The notes under the pieces are model-generated. The model ran no database searches, had not been told where the DNA came from, and saw nothing but the letters and a program-made list of their open reading frames with translations. The translations under genes and the position numbers were made by a program. Shown one piece after another: positions 26,099 through 35,250 of a stretch of 64,000 nucleotides of DNA (position 1 is its first letter; every line of letters begins with the position of its first letter). Source of the stretch: an uncultured Acetatifactor sp. (GTDB lineage Bacteria > Bacillota > Clostridia > Lachnospirales > Lachnospiraceae); contig CAJUCT010000002.1 in assembly GCA_910585015.1 (NCBI GenBank), forward strand, positions 50,456 to 114,455, written 5' to 3'.

Positions 26099-26127
26099 TG
26101 GAAAATGCATGGAAGTTCTGATATAAT
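26099..26127 (+). promoter_or_regulatory. Sigma-A extended -10 promoter for the chemoreceptor
   Basis: TGGAAA, 17 bases, TGA-TATAAT. The -35 is poor but the extended -10 is exact. A sigma-D (TAAA-N15-GCCGATAT) site was looked for and is absent. Confidence 0.55.
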
Positions 26128-26215
26128 AGACATATATTGCTGTTGGCACACGGGATTTGAGGACCGTTGCACTTGGACGATGTCCCCAAGAACGGAAAAC
26201 TTATGGAGGGGAACG

Positions 26216-27910
26216 ATGAAAAAAAGTGAAGTTAACGTAACAGGGAAAAAGAGTCAGTCGGTGATGCTGAGGAGCTTAGTGCGTCAGGCACATATCGCGG
26301 TGGGTATTGGAGTGGCGCTGCTGCTTTGTTTTATTATGATGAATATGGGGACGTCAAGAATACATATGGCTCAGCTCAATACGATGTCGGCGTTGAACCG
26401 GTACAGGGTCGGCTCCAGAACATTGACTTATGACATACAGTCCTATGCAGCTACGGGGAGACAGGAGTATTGCGATTATTACAGGCAGGAACTGAACGTG
26501 GATCGAAACAGGGAACTCGCGATTGAAACCTTGAAGAAGTGCAGTCTGACAGAGGCAGAGTGGAATATCCTGAATCAAATTGCCGCATTATCAGAGGGGC
26601 TTGTTCCCCAGGAGGAAGAGGCCATTACCCATGTACAGGCAGGCAATCTCGAAGCAGCACAGGCATGTGTATTCAGCGAAGAGTACGGCAAAGTCGTATG
26701 GCAGATCAATCGGTTGACAGATGACGTAATTCTCACCATTATGGATAGAAAAGAGAGAAAGCAGACATTTACAGTGCTGCTCCAGTATTTTTTTGGAATT
26801 CTGTTTGCCTGCTCTTTTGTCTATGTCATTTCGCGGTTTACCAAGATTATCAAGTTTACGGAGAAAGAACTGTTAGAGCCTATTCAAAAAGTATCCGGGC
26901 AGATGGAAGCGCTTGCGGCGGGCAATTTCCGCACGGAACTGGAACTGGAAGTAGATGAGAGCGAAGTGGGCAGAATGGTGGGGGCTATCGCTTTCATGAA
27001 AAAGAACCTGCATGCCATGATTGTAGAGATCAATAAGATACTTGAGCAGATGGGGAACGGAAAGTATAATATACAGATGGAACAGGAATATGTGGGCGAA
27101 TTTATAACTATTAAGGAGTCCCTCCTGAAGATCTGCGAGAAAATGCGGGAGACCCTGCTGACGATTCGTGACGTTTCCAACCAGATTGACAGCGGTTCGG
27201 AGCAGCTGGCCTATGCCGCGGAGGATATAGCACAGGGCTGTACCGAGCAGGCTACACAGGTATCGGAGATACGGGTGGTATTTGAAGAAATGACTGCCAG
27301 TATGGAAAACAATACCAGAGATGCGGAGGAATCCGCTGCAATGGCTACCAAAGCGGGCATGACGCTGGCAAGCGGAAACCAGAAAATGCAAGATTTGAAG
27401 GAGGCCATTCAGGAGATCAGCAGATGTTCGGAGCAGATCAGCACTATCATCGGAACTATTGATGACATTGCCTCCCAGACGAACCTTCTGGCGCTGAATG
27501 CCGCTATTGAGGCGGCCAGAGCGGGCGAAGCAGGCAAAGGCTTCGCAGTTGTGGCGGAGCAGGTCAAGAATCTGGCGAATGAATCGGCCAGCGCCGCAGG
27601 AAAGACCACGGAACTGATCGAGATGACAGTGGCGGCCATGGATAAGGGTATCATAATTGCGGATGAGACTGTCTCCAATATGAATGAGGTCATGGAGGAG
27701 GCTAAGGAAGCGACCCAGAAGATGGGGCAGATTGCGGAGATGCTCAAGCGGGATACTATACGTATGAACGGAGTGAACGATAGAGTTGAGCAGGTTTCTT
27801 CGGCGGTGGATAATAATTCGGCCGCGTCGGAGGAGACGGCGGCGGTCAGCGGGGAACAGAGGACCCAGGTCAGAACCATGGTGGAATTGATGGATCAGTT
27901 TGAAATCTAA
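26216..27910 (+). CDS. Methyl-accepting chemotaxis protein
   Basis: Membrane chemoreceptor of 564 residues. Membrane helix 1 lies at about residues 28-47, an extracytoplasmic four-helix sensor at about 50-185, membrane helix 2 at about 190-208, HAMP-like helices at about 215-330 and the signalling hairpin at about 340-560. The hairpin tip IDDIASQTNLLALNAAIEAA and the following RAGEAGKGFAVVAEQVKNLA are well kept. The start follows GGAGGGG. No che gene is near. With the sigma-D-type promoter at 36237 it indicates a motile or formerly motile host. Confidence 0.93.
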   Translation: MKKSEVNVTGKKSQSVMLRSLVRQAHIAVGIGVALLLCFIMMNMGTSRIHMAQLNTMSALNRYRVGSRTLTYDIQSYAATGRQEYCDYYRQELNVDRNRELAIETLKKCSLTEAEWNILNQIAALSEGLVPQEEEAITHVQAGNLEAAQACVFSEEYGKVVWQINRLTDDVILTIMDRKERKQTFTVLLQYFFGILFACSFVYVISRFTKIIKFTEKELLEPIQKVSGQMEALAAGNFRTELELEVDESEVGRMVGAIAFMKKNLHAMIVEINKILEQMGNGKYNIQMEQEYVGEFITIKESLLKICEKMRETLLTIRDVSNQIDSGSEQLAYAAEDIAQGCTEQATQVSEIRVVFEEMTASMENNTRDAEESAAMATKAGMTLASGNQKMQDLKEAIQEISRCSEQISTIIGTIDDIASQTNLLALNAAIEAARAGEAGKGFAVVAEQVKNLANESASAAGKTTELIEMTVAAMDKGIIIADETVSNMNEVMEEAKEATQKMGQIAEMLKRDTIRMNGVNDRVEQVSSAVDNNSAASEETAAVSGEQRTQVRTMVELMDQFEI

Positions 27911-28005
27911 ATCGAGGCATGAGATGACCGCAATTTGAATGATAGTGCTCAGGAATGGATAAAGTATTGTTGGCAAATGCTGCAGCATGAGAGGAAAGTC
28001 GTTAT

Positions 28006-28752
28006 ATGCATAGAATACTTGCTATCGGAAACAGTTTTTCAGAGGATGCCACCTATTTTCTGCATGATATCGGTCAGAGGAGCGGGGTAGAGAATGAGGT
28101 CATTAACCTGTACATAGGCGGTTGTTCTCTGGAACGGCATTGGAGGAACATAGAAGAGGATGCCTGTGAATATCAGTTTCAATTGAATGGAAGAAAAACA
28201 GACAGGTATGTCTCCATCAAGGAGGTATTACAGGAGAGGAAGTTTGATGTCATCGTAACGCACCAGGCAAGTTATGACAGTGGCTGGGAGGATACTTATG
28301 AGCCTTTCCTGGGATTGATAATAAGTTATTTGCGGGAACAATCGGAGGCCGGGATTTTTCTGAACCAGACCTGGGCATACGAAAAAAACAGTAGACATGG
28401 GAATTTTATGCGGTATAATAGAAACCAGCAGGAAATGTTCCGTGCCTTGGTACAAGCATATGGCAATGCGGCGCAGAGACATGGGCTTCCGCTGATTAAG
28501 AGCGGAGAGGTAATTCAGAAACTGCGAGAGAACTCCTTTTTTAATGGAGATTCCAGGTTTATTACAAGAGATGGCTTTCACCTCAATTATCTATATGGGC
28601 GATATGCGATTGCATTGTTGTGGGCCAAAGAACTGATGGGTGTAGACAGCATGGACAATGATTTTGTTCCTCATGTTGATTTTATGGATTTTGAAAAGGC
28701 TGACGAACAGATCATAAGATATATAAAGAAGATTGTGGCAGAGATTGTGTGA
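28006..28752 (+). CDS. DUF4886 / SGNH-hydrolase-like protein
   Basis: Protein of 248 residues with an SGNH hydrolase layout. Block I reads IGNSFSEDA (residues 6-14) and holds the candidate nucleophile serine. THQASYDSGWED near residue 85 and NQTWAY near 120 fit blocks III-like segments. RDGFHLNYLYGRYA near 190 holds the Asp-His pair. It matches DUF4886, found mostly in gut anaerobes, presumably acting on esters or glycans. There is no signal peptide. A terminator follows. Confidence 0.85.
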   Translation: MHRILAIGNSFSEDATYFLHDIGQRSGVENEVINLYIGGCSLERHWRNIEEDACEYQFQLNGRKTDRYVSIKEVLQERKFDVIVTHQASYDSGWEDTYEPFLGLIISYLREQSEAGIFLNQTWAYEKNSRHGNFMRYNRNQQEMFRALVQAYGNAAQRHGLPLIKSGEVIQKLRENSFFNGDSRFITRDGFHLNYLYGRYAIALLWAKELMGVDSMDNDFVPHVDFMDFEKADEQIIRYIKKIVAEIV

Positions 28753-28794
28753 CGCCTGGATTTTGTACACCGCTTTTGTTAGGAACTGAGTTGT

Positions 28795-28827
28795 AAAGCC
28801 TTGCCTGTGTTTGGGCAAGGCTTTATT
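28795..28827 (+). terminator. Terminator after the DUF4886 gene
   Basis: AAAGCCTTGCC pairs with GGCAAGGCTTT around a 9-base loop, followed by a T-rich stretch. Confidence 0.8.
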
Positions 28828-28844
28828 ATAACAGGAAATACGAT

Positions 28845-29870
28845 ATGAATAAATATATAAAAACCAAAACATTGGCCGGTTTTTTGTGTCTTTTATGCCT
28901 AAGCGCCTGTGGAAACGGACAGGATGGTATGGATAGAGGACTGAATATTGCGGCGGAGAATACGGAGGCATCCTCAGAAACGGCATCGGATCAGACGTAT
29001 GGCAACGCATCCTCAGAAACGGCATCGGACCAGACGTATGGCGGCAATTCCAGCCAAAACAGATGCCCGTCCATCAAGGATGTGGACTGGGAAGCGTATG
29101 GACAGATTCTGAGTGAAGAGGACTATGCCGTATTGGAGGGTTATTTCCCTGTCTTGCGGGAAGAGACTCCATTCACATGGACAGTTAATGCGTACTCCTA
29201 TGAGGAGGAGATTGAAAAGCGCTCTGTCACGTTGGATGAATTTCGCCATATACTTAACAACGAATGGGGAGTTCCCGGCTGTGATCCTGACGATCTGAGG
29301 CTGGAATCTATTGCGTTTTGTGATATGGACAGGGATGGAAACAAGGAAGTGGTACTGCGTTTTAGTAATTTTGCAGGACACTATCTGATTCTAAAGCTGG
29401 AAAACGGTATGTATTATGGCATGGATGCAGTCTATCGTGGCTTTGAGGCTCTTCAGACAAATGGCGTCTATGTTTGTTCAGATGGCGCCATGGACAATTC
29501 TTTCTTTCATTTAGATTTTGAAGAAGGAGTATTTCTTGAGGTATTACTGGGGCGCGCGTGTGAGAACAGCTATTATATGGGTGAGGAGCAGACAACAGAC
29601 GAAGCGGTGTTCCGGGAATGGCTGGACAGTATTTTGACCGGAGACGTGCTATTTTATGAGCCACAAATAGAAACAGGCAGTTTCCCGGCGGAAGCCTCAG
29701 GGGAGTCTGCGGCACAGGGTATTTTGGCACAGGGCCCTGTGTTTTTCCTCCACTGTGACCATAGGTGGGAAAACCTTGGACAAGGTGGTAAGGCGGGTCG
29801 GGGAATAAGAATAGAATCTCTGTCAAATAGAGATGAGAAAAAAGCGGAATATGAGCCCGCTTTACTATAA
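28845..29870 (+). CDS. Lipoprotein of unknown function
   Basis: Predicted lipoprotein of 341 residues with lipobox LSAC at about residues 19-22. A tandem repeat ASSETASDQTYG (residues about 43-66, two copies, 36 bp at DNA level) forms a linker. The body (about 75-280) contains FCDMDRDGNKEVVLRFSNF near residue 158, a DxDxDG loop resembling calcium-binding or VCBS/FG-GAP-like loops. The last 50 residues are rich in basic and polar residues and unlike the body, so a frameshift near the 3-prime end is possible. It sits 8 bases before the APH-like gene. Confidence 0.72.
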   Translation: MNKYIKTKTLAGFLCLLCLSACGNGQDGMDRGLNIAAENTEASSETASDQTYGNASSETASDQTYGGNSSQNRCPSIKDVDWEAYGQILSEEDYAVLEGYFPVLREETPFTWTVNAYSYEEEIEKRSVTLDEFRHILNNEWGVPGCDPDDLRLESIAFCDMDRDGNKEVVLRFSNFAGHYLILKLENGMYYGMDAVYRGFEALQTNGVYVCSDGAMDNSFFHLDFEEGVFLEVLLGRACENSYYMGEEQTTDEAVFREWLDSILTGDVLFYEPQIETGSFPAEASGESAAQGILAQGPVFFLHCDHRWENLGQGGKAGRGIRIESLSNRDEKKAEYEPALL

Positions 29871-29878
29871 GGAGTATT

Positions 29879-30763
29879 ATGGAAAACTTGAAATTTGTCA
29901 AGGATATTGAGTCATATAAGATAAAAGGAAAAATAGCAGAGGGCTGCTCCGGAGACGAGAAGTACAGGCTCGAGAGAGACGGGAAATACTTCTTGCTGCG
30001 AGTGGGAGACAAGGCGAAAGCCGCAGAGAGAAAAGATGAATATAACCGGCTCAGCGTATACGTGGATAAAGGTATAAATACCCATAGACCTGTTGCGTTC
30101 GGCACAACGCCAGATAAATTCTACTCTATCGTATCATGGGTCAATGGAACGCCGGTAATGGATGTTATCAAGAAAGACATCTCCCAAAATTATTATCAGC
30201 TTGGAAAGAAAGTCGGCAGGGCGCTTCGAGAACTGCATTCATGCAGCTGGGGTAATACGAAGATTAATTGGCAGGATTCCATTAACGAAAAGGCGGCTCT
30301 TTTTTTGGAAAATTATCATCGGATAGACATAGATTTTGCCTGTAGTAAATCTGCGGAGCAGTACATTTTAACGAACATTTGTCTGGCGTCAGACCGGCCG
30401 CAAGTTGTTTTGCATGGAGATTTTCACTGGAATAATTGTGTTGTAGACGAAATGGGACATGTGGGCATAATTGATTTTTCCGGAAACAATATTGGCGATC
30501 CATGGTATGAGTTTGGGGGACTGCTATGGGCGCTGGAATACAGTGACAGTTTCGCAAACGGGCAGATCGACGGATATTTTGGCACACCGCCGGACGGGTT
30601 CTGGAATGTCTTTAAACTATATGTCGCATTGTATGCGTTTGAACATCTGACCTACAGCGATGGTACGCCGGAGGATCTAAAAAATCATATTCATAATGCA
30701 GGCAGAATGCTGAAAGTTTTTGGGGAGGATTTTGAAGCGGAATTGCCTCTTTTTAGGAGATGA
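29879..30763 (+). CDS. APH/choline-kinase family phosphotransferase
   Basis: Protein of 294 residues with the aminoglycoside-phosphotransferase kinase fold. The catalytic loop HGDFHWNN lies at about residues 178-185 and the metal-binding aspartate in IIDFSG at about 197. A hydrophobic N-lobe (KYFLLRVGD) holds a candidate ATP lysine or arginine position. Such proteins phosphorylate small molecules and may or may not give resistance; this cannot be decided from sequence. AAGGAG lies before the ATG. Confidence 0.85.
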   Translation: MENLKFVKDIESYKIKGKIAEGCSGDEKYRLERDGKYFLLRVGDKAKAAERKDEYNRLSVYVDKGINTHRPVAFGTTPDKFYSIVSWVNGTPVMDVIKKDISQNYYQLGKKVGRALRELHSCSWGNTKINWQDSINEKAALFLENYHRIDIDFACSKSAEQYILTNICLASDRPQVVLHGDFHWNNCVVDEMGHVGIIDFSGNNIGDPWYEFGGLLWALEYSDSFANGQIDGYFGTPPDGFWNVFKLYVALYAFEHLTYSDGTPEDLKNHIHNAGRMLKVFGEDFEAELPLFRR

Positions 30764-30788
30764 TTCCAATCTTTTTGTACTTGACAAA

Positions 30789-30828
30789 CATACCGCCAGT
30801 ATGATAGTATATTCATACCGGCGGTATG
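30789..30828. promoter_or_regulatory. Two TetR operators in the tetR promoter
   Basis: CATACCGCCAGTATG (30789-30803) and the perfect palindrome CATACCGGCGGTATG (30814-30828) lie just downstream of TTGACA at 30781. They share half-sites with CATACCGC-AAT-GCGGTATG at 31578 before the ABC operon, so the adjacent TetR protein most likely binds all three and controls itself. Confidence 0.7.
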
Positions 30829-30847
30829 TAAGAAGGTGAGGTGCAAG

Positions 30848-31501
30848 ATGGCGAGGAACAAGCATCCGGAAGAGACAGTCAACTTGATACTGGACGTGGC
30901 CACACGACTGTTTATGGAAAAGGGTTATGAACACACCTCCATCCAGGATATTATTGACAATCTGGGCGGATTGAGCAAAGGTGCGATCTATCATCACTTT
31001 AAGTCCAAGGAGGATATTCTGGTGGCTGTCACAGACAGGATGACAGAGGAATCCAACCGAGTGCTGGAGAGTATTCGTGACCGTACTGACCTTACCGGAA
31101 GGGAGAAGCTTAAGACCATTTTCAAGGAATCCATTCTCAGGCCGGTACAGAATGATATATTTACGACGGCTCCTAATCTGGGCAATAACCCAAGGCTGCT
31201 TTACAGCATTTTCTCGGAGACGGTGAATGAAGCGGCCCCTGGTTATATCCAGCCTATTATCGAACAGGGGATTGCGGACGGATCCATTCGGGCGGAATAC
31301 CCGGCGGAGTTGGCGCAGCTGATTATTCTGACTGCCAATATCTGGACCAATCCCATGATATTCGATGACTCCGCGGAGGAATCCTATCGGAAATTCGTGG
31401 TGTTCCGCCAGATGATGGAGGGTTTTGGCCTGGATATCGTGGACGATGAGATGATGGACAGGCTACAGGAGTTGGCATCTATTTACCAAAAGAATAAATA
31501 A
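30848..31501 (+). CDS. TetR family transcriptional regulator
   Basis: Repressor-type protein of 217 residues. The N-terminal helix-turn-helix is clear: ILDVATRLFMEKGY, then TSIQDIIDNLGGLSKGAIYHHF (residues about 10-50). The C-terminal helical ligand domain is of the usual divergent type. An earlier GTG at 30836 is in frame, but GGTGAGG lies 8 bases before the ATG at 30848. Palindromic operators flank its promoter and that of the efflux operon downstream, so it probably senses an exported compound. Confidence 0.92.
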   Translation: MARNKHPEETVNLILDVATRLFMEKGYEHTSIQDIIDNLGGLSKGAIYHHFKSKEDILVAVTDRMTEESNRVLESIRDRTDLTGREKLKTIFKESILRPVQNDIFTTAPNLGNNPRLLYSIFSETVNEAAPGYIQPIIEQGIADGSIRAEYPAELAQLIILTANIWTNPMIFDDSAEESYRKFVVFRQMMEGFGLDIVDDEMMDRLQELASIYQKNK

Positions 31502-31534
31502 GCCTGCATGGAGTACAGAACTTTAATAATGAAT

Positions 31535-31567
31535 AAATCTGCCCTGAAAATTGGGCAGATTCATTTT
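31535..31567 (+). terminator. Terminator between tetR and the ABC operon
   Basis: AATCTGCCC pairs with GGGCAGATT around TGAAAATT; CATTTT follows. Confidence 0.65.
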
Positions 31568-31577
31568 AAGTCAAATA

Positions 31578-31596
31578 CATACCGCAATGCGGTATG
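31578..31596. promoter_or_regulatory. TetR operator before the ABC efflux operon
   Basis: CATACCGC-AAT-GCGGTATG is a 19-base palindrome with the same half-sites as those at the tetR promoter but four bases more between them. It lies 16 bases upstream of the start codon, so repressor bound there could also block a promoter overlapping it. Confidence 0.7.
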
Positions 31597-31612
31597 TAAA
31601 AAAGGAGGAATT

Positions 31613-32335
31613 ATGAACGTAGTTGTTACAGTGGAATCTGCCTGTAAAAGTTATGGCCCGTCTCAGGTAATCAACGGATGTAGTTTCCAAATTCATGAGG
31701 GGGAGATATACGGGCTGTTGGGCATCAATGGCGCAGGGAAGACGACCCTGATGAAAATGCTGTTGGGATTGCAGAGGATTGACGGGGGAAGCATTTCCGT
31801 CCTGGGCAGGGAGGTCGGCGGCAGCAGGGAATATCTGGCCGATGTGGGAAGTGTCATAGAGACACCGGTGTTTTATGAACATCTGCATGCGGAGGAGCTT
31901 CTTTCCATGCATCTGGCCCTCATGCAGAAAAAGGCCAGCATACCGGATGCCTTACAGCTGGTGGGGCTGGACAATGTGGGCAACAAGCCCATCTCTCAGT
32001 ATTCTCTGGGCATGAAACAGAGGCTGGGACTGGCCCGGGCGATCATCCATCGTCCCAGGCTTCTGGTTTTGGACGAACCGCTGAACGGACTGGATCCGAT
32101 TGCCATCACGGATATGAGGGAACTCATGCGCAAGCTGGCCGCGGCAGGTATGTCCATTCTGCTCTCAAGCCATATCATCGGGGAAATACGTCATACGGCA
32201 GATCGTATAGGAATTCTTGCGGGAGGAGCCATACGGCAGGAATTTGTGGTGAAGGATAAAGTGTCGGAGTGCGGTGAAAATTTTGAGGAGTATGTGGTGG
32301 GATTCATGAGGAGGGATACATATGAACTTGTATAG
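31613..32335 (+). CDS. ABC transporter ATP-binding protein (BcrA-like)
   Basis: ATPase subunit of 240 residues. Walker A GINGAGKTT is at about residues 39-47, signature SLGMKQRLGLARA at about 133-145, Walker B LLVLDEPLNGLDP at about 150-162, and the switch histidine SSH at about 188. It fits the ABC-2 exporter group used in self-protection against bacitracin or lantibiotics and in drug efflux. AAAGGAGG precedes the start. It overlaps the permease gene by 14 bases. Confidence 0.93.
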   Translation: MNVVVTVESACKSYGPSQVINGCSFQIHEGEIYGLLGINGAGKTTLMKMLLGLQRIDGGSISVLGREVGGSREYLADVGSVIETPVFYEHLHAEELLSMHLALMQKKASIPDALQLVGLDNVGNKPISQYSLGMKQRLGLARAIIHRPRLLVLDEPLNGLDPIAITDMRELMRKLAAAGMSILLSSHIIGEIRHTADRIGILAGGAIRQEFVVKDKVSECGENFEEYVVGFMRRDTYELV

Positions 32336-33050
32336 ACTAGAGAAGATGAAAATACGTTTATCTACTTATCGGCGGGCGGTATTGGGGATATTTGTAAGCC
32401 TGCTGGCCATGGGGGTTCTATGCCTTTTTCTGGGGGGGGGCGGTCCCGAAGTTTCCATGCATATCAATGGAGTGGAGGAGGATATGCTTTTTACCAGTTG
32501 GAGCGGGTTATTCGCGGTTTCAACAGCCCTGACCGTTGCCTGTTTTGGTATTTTTTCGGCGGTCTTTGCCGCAAAAATAATTGTTGAGGAGTTTTGCGGA
32601 AAAAAAGCAGTTTTGTTGTTTACGTACCCTGTCAGCCGGAGGAAAATCCTCCATCTAAAAAGTATGTTTGTCATTTGTGTTACGACGGTTTCCGCTTTTG
32701 TCAGCAATATGGCCGTGATGGGGAGCCTGTACATTGTGTCCCGTATTTTTGGAATCACTCCTGAGCCTGCCGGCGGGCATTTTGTGATTTCGGTACTGCT
32801 GGCAAGCCTTATGTCCGGCATACTGTCTTCAGAAATCGGCGTGATTGCCGCCGCGGTGGGCTGGAAAAAGCGTTCCGTGATGACCACGATTATCTGCTCC
32901 CTGATCATTGTGTGCTTTGTGCCAAACCTGATCGCGGGTCTGCCGGGCGGCATTGTCTGGGTAATGTTTGTGATGGGTGGGCTGTTTGGTGTGGCAGCCA
33001 ACTTTATGCATCATTTTCTTGCGAATGGGATTGAAGAAATGGAGGTATGA
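32322..33050 (+). CDS. ABC-2 type transporter permease
   Basis: Membrane subunit of 242 residues with about six hydrophobic segments. The pattern of two N-terminal segments, an EEFCGKKAVLLFTYPVSRRKILHLK loop (residues about 88-112, here quoted in part: FTYPVSRRKI), and four later segments is typical of the ABC-2 family. The overlap with the ATPase gene supports coupled translation and a two-protein exporter. Confidence 0.88.
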   Translation: MNLYRLEKMKIRLSTYRRAVLGIFVSLLAMGVLCLFLGGGGPEVSMHINGVEEDMLFTSWSGLFAVSTALTVACFGIFSAVFAAKIIVEEFCGKKAVLLFTYPVSRRKILHLKSMFVICVTTVSAFVSNMAVMGSLYIVSRIFGITPEPAGGHFVISVLLASLMSGILSSEIGVIAAAVGWKKRSVMTTIICSLIIVCFVPNLIAGLPGGIVWVMFVMGGLFGVAANFMHHFLANGIEEMEV

Positions 33051-33053
33051 GAA

Positions 33054-34298
33054 ATGGATCGAGGTTTGTTTTCTAAAGATTTTACGCTGGTGGTGGTGGG
33101 TCAGATTATTTCGCTGTTTGGCAATGCGGCGGTGAGATTCGCACTGCCGCTGTACCTGCTGAACCAGACAGGTTCTTCGGCGCTTTACGGGGCGGTGACG
33201 GCCTGTGCCTTCCTTCCGGCGATTCTGCTCTCACCGGTGGGCGGCATAGTCGCGGACCGGGTGAACAAGCGGAATATCATGGTGGCGCTGGACTTTTTTA
33301 CGGCGGCGGTTATCACCGTTTTTTCCCTGCTGATGGGCGGCGTGAATCTGGTCGTATTGATGACGGTTACGCTGATGCTTTTGTATGGGATAGCGGGGGC
33401 CTATCAGCCCGCCGTACAGGCCAGTATTCCGGCGCTTGTGAGTCCGGAGCATTCCCTGGGGGCCAATTCCATTATCAATACCATAAGCTCCTTTGCATCA
33501 CTGCTGGGGCCTGTTCTGGGGGGGATATTGTACAGCGCATATGGGCTGAAACCGGTGCTTGGGGTCTGTGTCGTCTGTTTCTTTTTGTCTGCGGTCATGG
33601 AAATTTTCATCAGGATGCCTTTTGTCAGACAAAGTTTAAAAGGCGGCATATGGAAAACGGTGAAGGGGGATTTTGCGGAGAGTATTCGGTTTATCCGAAG
33701 GGAGAAGCCGGTCATAGGAAAGGTTCTGCTTGTCAGCTGTGGGATCAATTTGTTCCTGTCCTCCATGATTATCGTGGGACTGCCCTATATGGTGACGGAG
33801 GTGCTGGGCCTGGATGCCGCCTTGGCCAACAGGCTGTACGGCTTCGCGCAAGGGGCGCTGGCGGCGGGAGGATTGGCTGGCGGTATCAGCGCAGGCATTT
33901 TCGCGAAAAAGCTGGAGATACGAAAGGCTGGAACCCTGGTCATAGCCTGTGCCGGATGGGTGTTTCCCATGGGGCTTGCAACGCTGGTTTTTTCCTCCGG
34001 GCTTGCCGCCTATATAGTCATGGCGGTCTGCTGCTTTGCCATTATGGTCTTTTCAACGATTTTCACCGTGCAGATGATGTCTTTTGTACAGACAGAGACA
34101 CCTCAAAATCTCATCGGAAAGGTGATAGCCGTCATTCTCACGGTCTCCATGTGCGCCCAGCCGCTGGGCAATGCCATATATGGGGTGCTGTTTGAAATAT
34201 GCTCAGGATATGAATTTGCGGTGATTTTGTTTGCGGGTATTGTCTCTCTGGCCATCGCCATAGGCGCGAAAAATATTTTCGGGAAGTTTTCCCAGTGA
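33054..34298 (+). CDS. MFS transporter
   Basis: Major facilitator of 414 residues with about 12 membrane segments. The motif GGIVADRVNKRNIMVALD (residues about 63-80) is the family loop between helices 2 and 3. It most resembles the MefA-type macrolide or general drug exporters. It starts 3 bases after the permease, with GGAGGTATGAGAA, so it belongs to the TetR-controlled operon. Two different exporters under one regulator suggests a detoxification unit. Confidence 0.9.
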   Translation: MDRGLFSKDFTLVVVGQIISLFGNAAVRFALPLYLLNQTGSSALYGAVTACAFLPAILLSPVGGIVADRVNKRNIMVALDFFTAAVITVFSLLMGGVNLVVLMTVTLMLLYGIAGAYQPAVQASIPALVSPEHSLGANSIINTISSFASLLGPVLGGILYSAYGLKPVLGVCVVCFFLSAVMEIFIRMPFVRQSLKGGIWKTVKGDFAESIRFIRREKPVIGKVLLVSCGINLFLSSMIIVGLPYMVTEVLGLDAALANRLYGFAQGALAAGGLAGGISAGIFAKKLEIRKAGTLVIACAGWVFPMGLATLVFSSGLAAYIVMAVCCFAIMVFSTIFTVQMMSFVQTETPQNLIGKVIAVILTVSMCAQPLGNAIYGVLFEICSGYEFAVILFAGIVSLAIAIGAKNIFGKFSQ

Positions 34299-34442
34299 AA
34301 TATCTAGGATATTTAAGGTACGCTTAAAATACGGACTGAAAAAGGATGCAGGGTTTGGCGGAATGTGATACAATGTCTATAGCGTATTTTTGATGGGGAG
34401 CGCTCTTGACTTTTACATGATTATATAAGGAGGCATATATTT

Positions 34443-35108
34443 ATGAAAAAAGTACACCTATTCATAAATTTGTCGTTATCTTTAGGCATAGTATTGCTGA
34501 CGCTCAGCGCCTGTACGCAGTCTACCCCTACGCAGCAGACTTCTTCTGAGTGGTCTGATGGATATGTCCTGCACCAGATGGTTTTCCCCGAAAGCGATGC
34601 AGAAAAAAATAATCTGAACAAGCACATCTTTGAAATAACACCGTTCAATATTCAAGTTGCTCTCCCCGAGGGGTGGTTTGCCGGCGAATTTGATTCCCAA
34701 GCCGAGACCTATCTGTATAGCGGTGTCTGGTCGCGTGTTGCCATCTATGATAAGGAAGAGAATTGTGTCGGTGCTGTTGGCTACAACATCTTTGAATCAG
34801 ACGAAGAAACCGAAGGTGAACGGATGGCTATTTATAATCAGATTGCTTTGGGAAATGACTATCAGTTTGATGTCAAAAACAGCTACACAGTTGTCAAAAA
34901 GTCGGATGTGGGTGAAACAGCTATAGTTGATGTGTACTATTCGCCTGTCCTTTTTGCTTCGTCCGATTCTGAAAGTGATCCTAAGATAAACTATGGCGTT
35001 CTATCCTATAACAGCGATAAATCTGTTTATGTTGCTTTTGAATTTGATAGTTCTGTCACTGATGAAACGATTGCATATATTGCCAACAGCGTTGCGTTCA
35101 TTGACTGA
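34443..35108 (+). CDS. Lipoprotein of unknown function
   Basis: Predicted lipoprotein of 221 residues with lipobox LSAC at about residues 21-24. The body has alternating beta-type segments (NIQVALPEGWFAGEF, VAIYDKEENCVGAVGYNIF) similar to small secreted lipoproteins of Clostridia; no named domain is recognised. AAGGAGG lies 9 bases before the start. Base composition is more AT-rich than in the efflux operon. Confidence 0.72.
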   Translation: MKKVHLFINLSLSLGIVLLTLSACTQSTPTQQTSSEWSDGYVLHQMVFPESDAEKNNLNKHIFEITPFNIQVALPEGWFAGEFDSQAETYLYSGVWSRVAIYDKEENCVGAVGYNIFESDEETEGERMAIYNQIALGNDYQFDVKNSYTVVKKSDVGETAIVDVYYSPVLFASSDSESDPKINYGVLSYNSDKSVYVAFEFDSSVTDETIAYIANSVAFID

Positions 35109-35250
35109 GCAGCTGTATCGGATCAAAATCAGAGCGGCATTACGCTGAATGTCCCACTGCCCTTTTCAGTTTGTGGTTGGAGCAAAGCGTTTATTTTCCT
35201 GCATGCAAAAGAATTGGGGGGGACGGCGCAGATAGGAGGGAGGACAGGTC

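Noticed and set aside
26075..26127. Sigma-D promoter before the chemoreceptor
   Set aside because: No TAAA lies 14-16 bases before the TCTGATAT sequence; a sigma-A extended -10 fits better.
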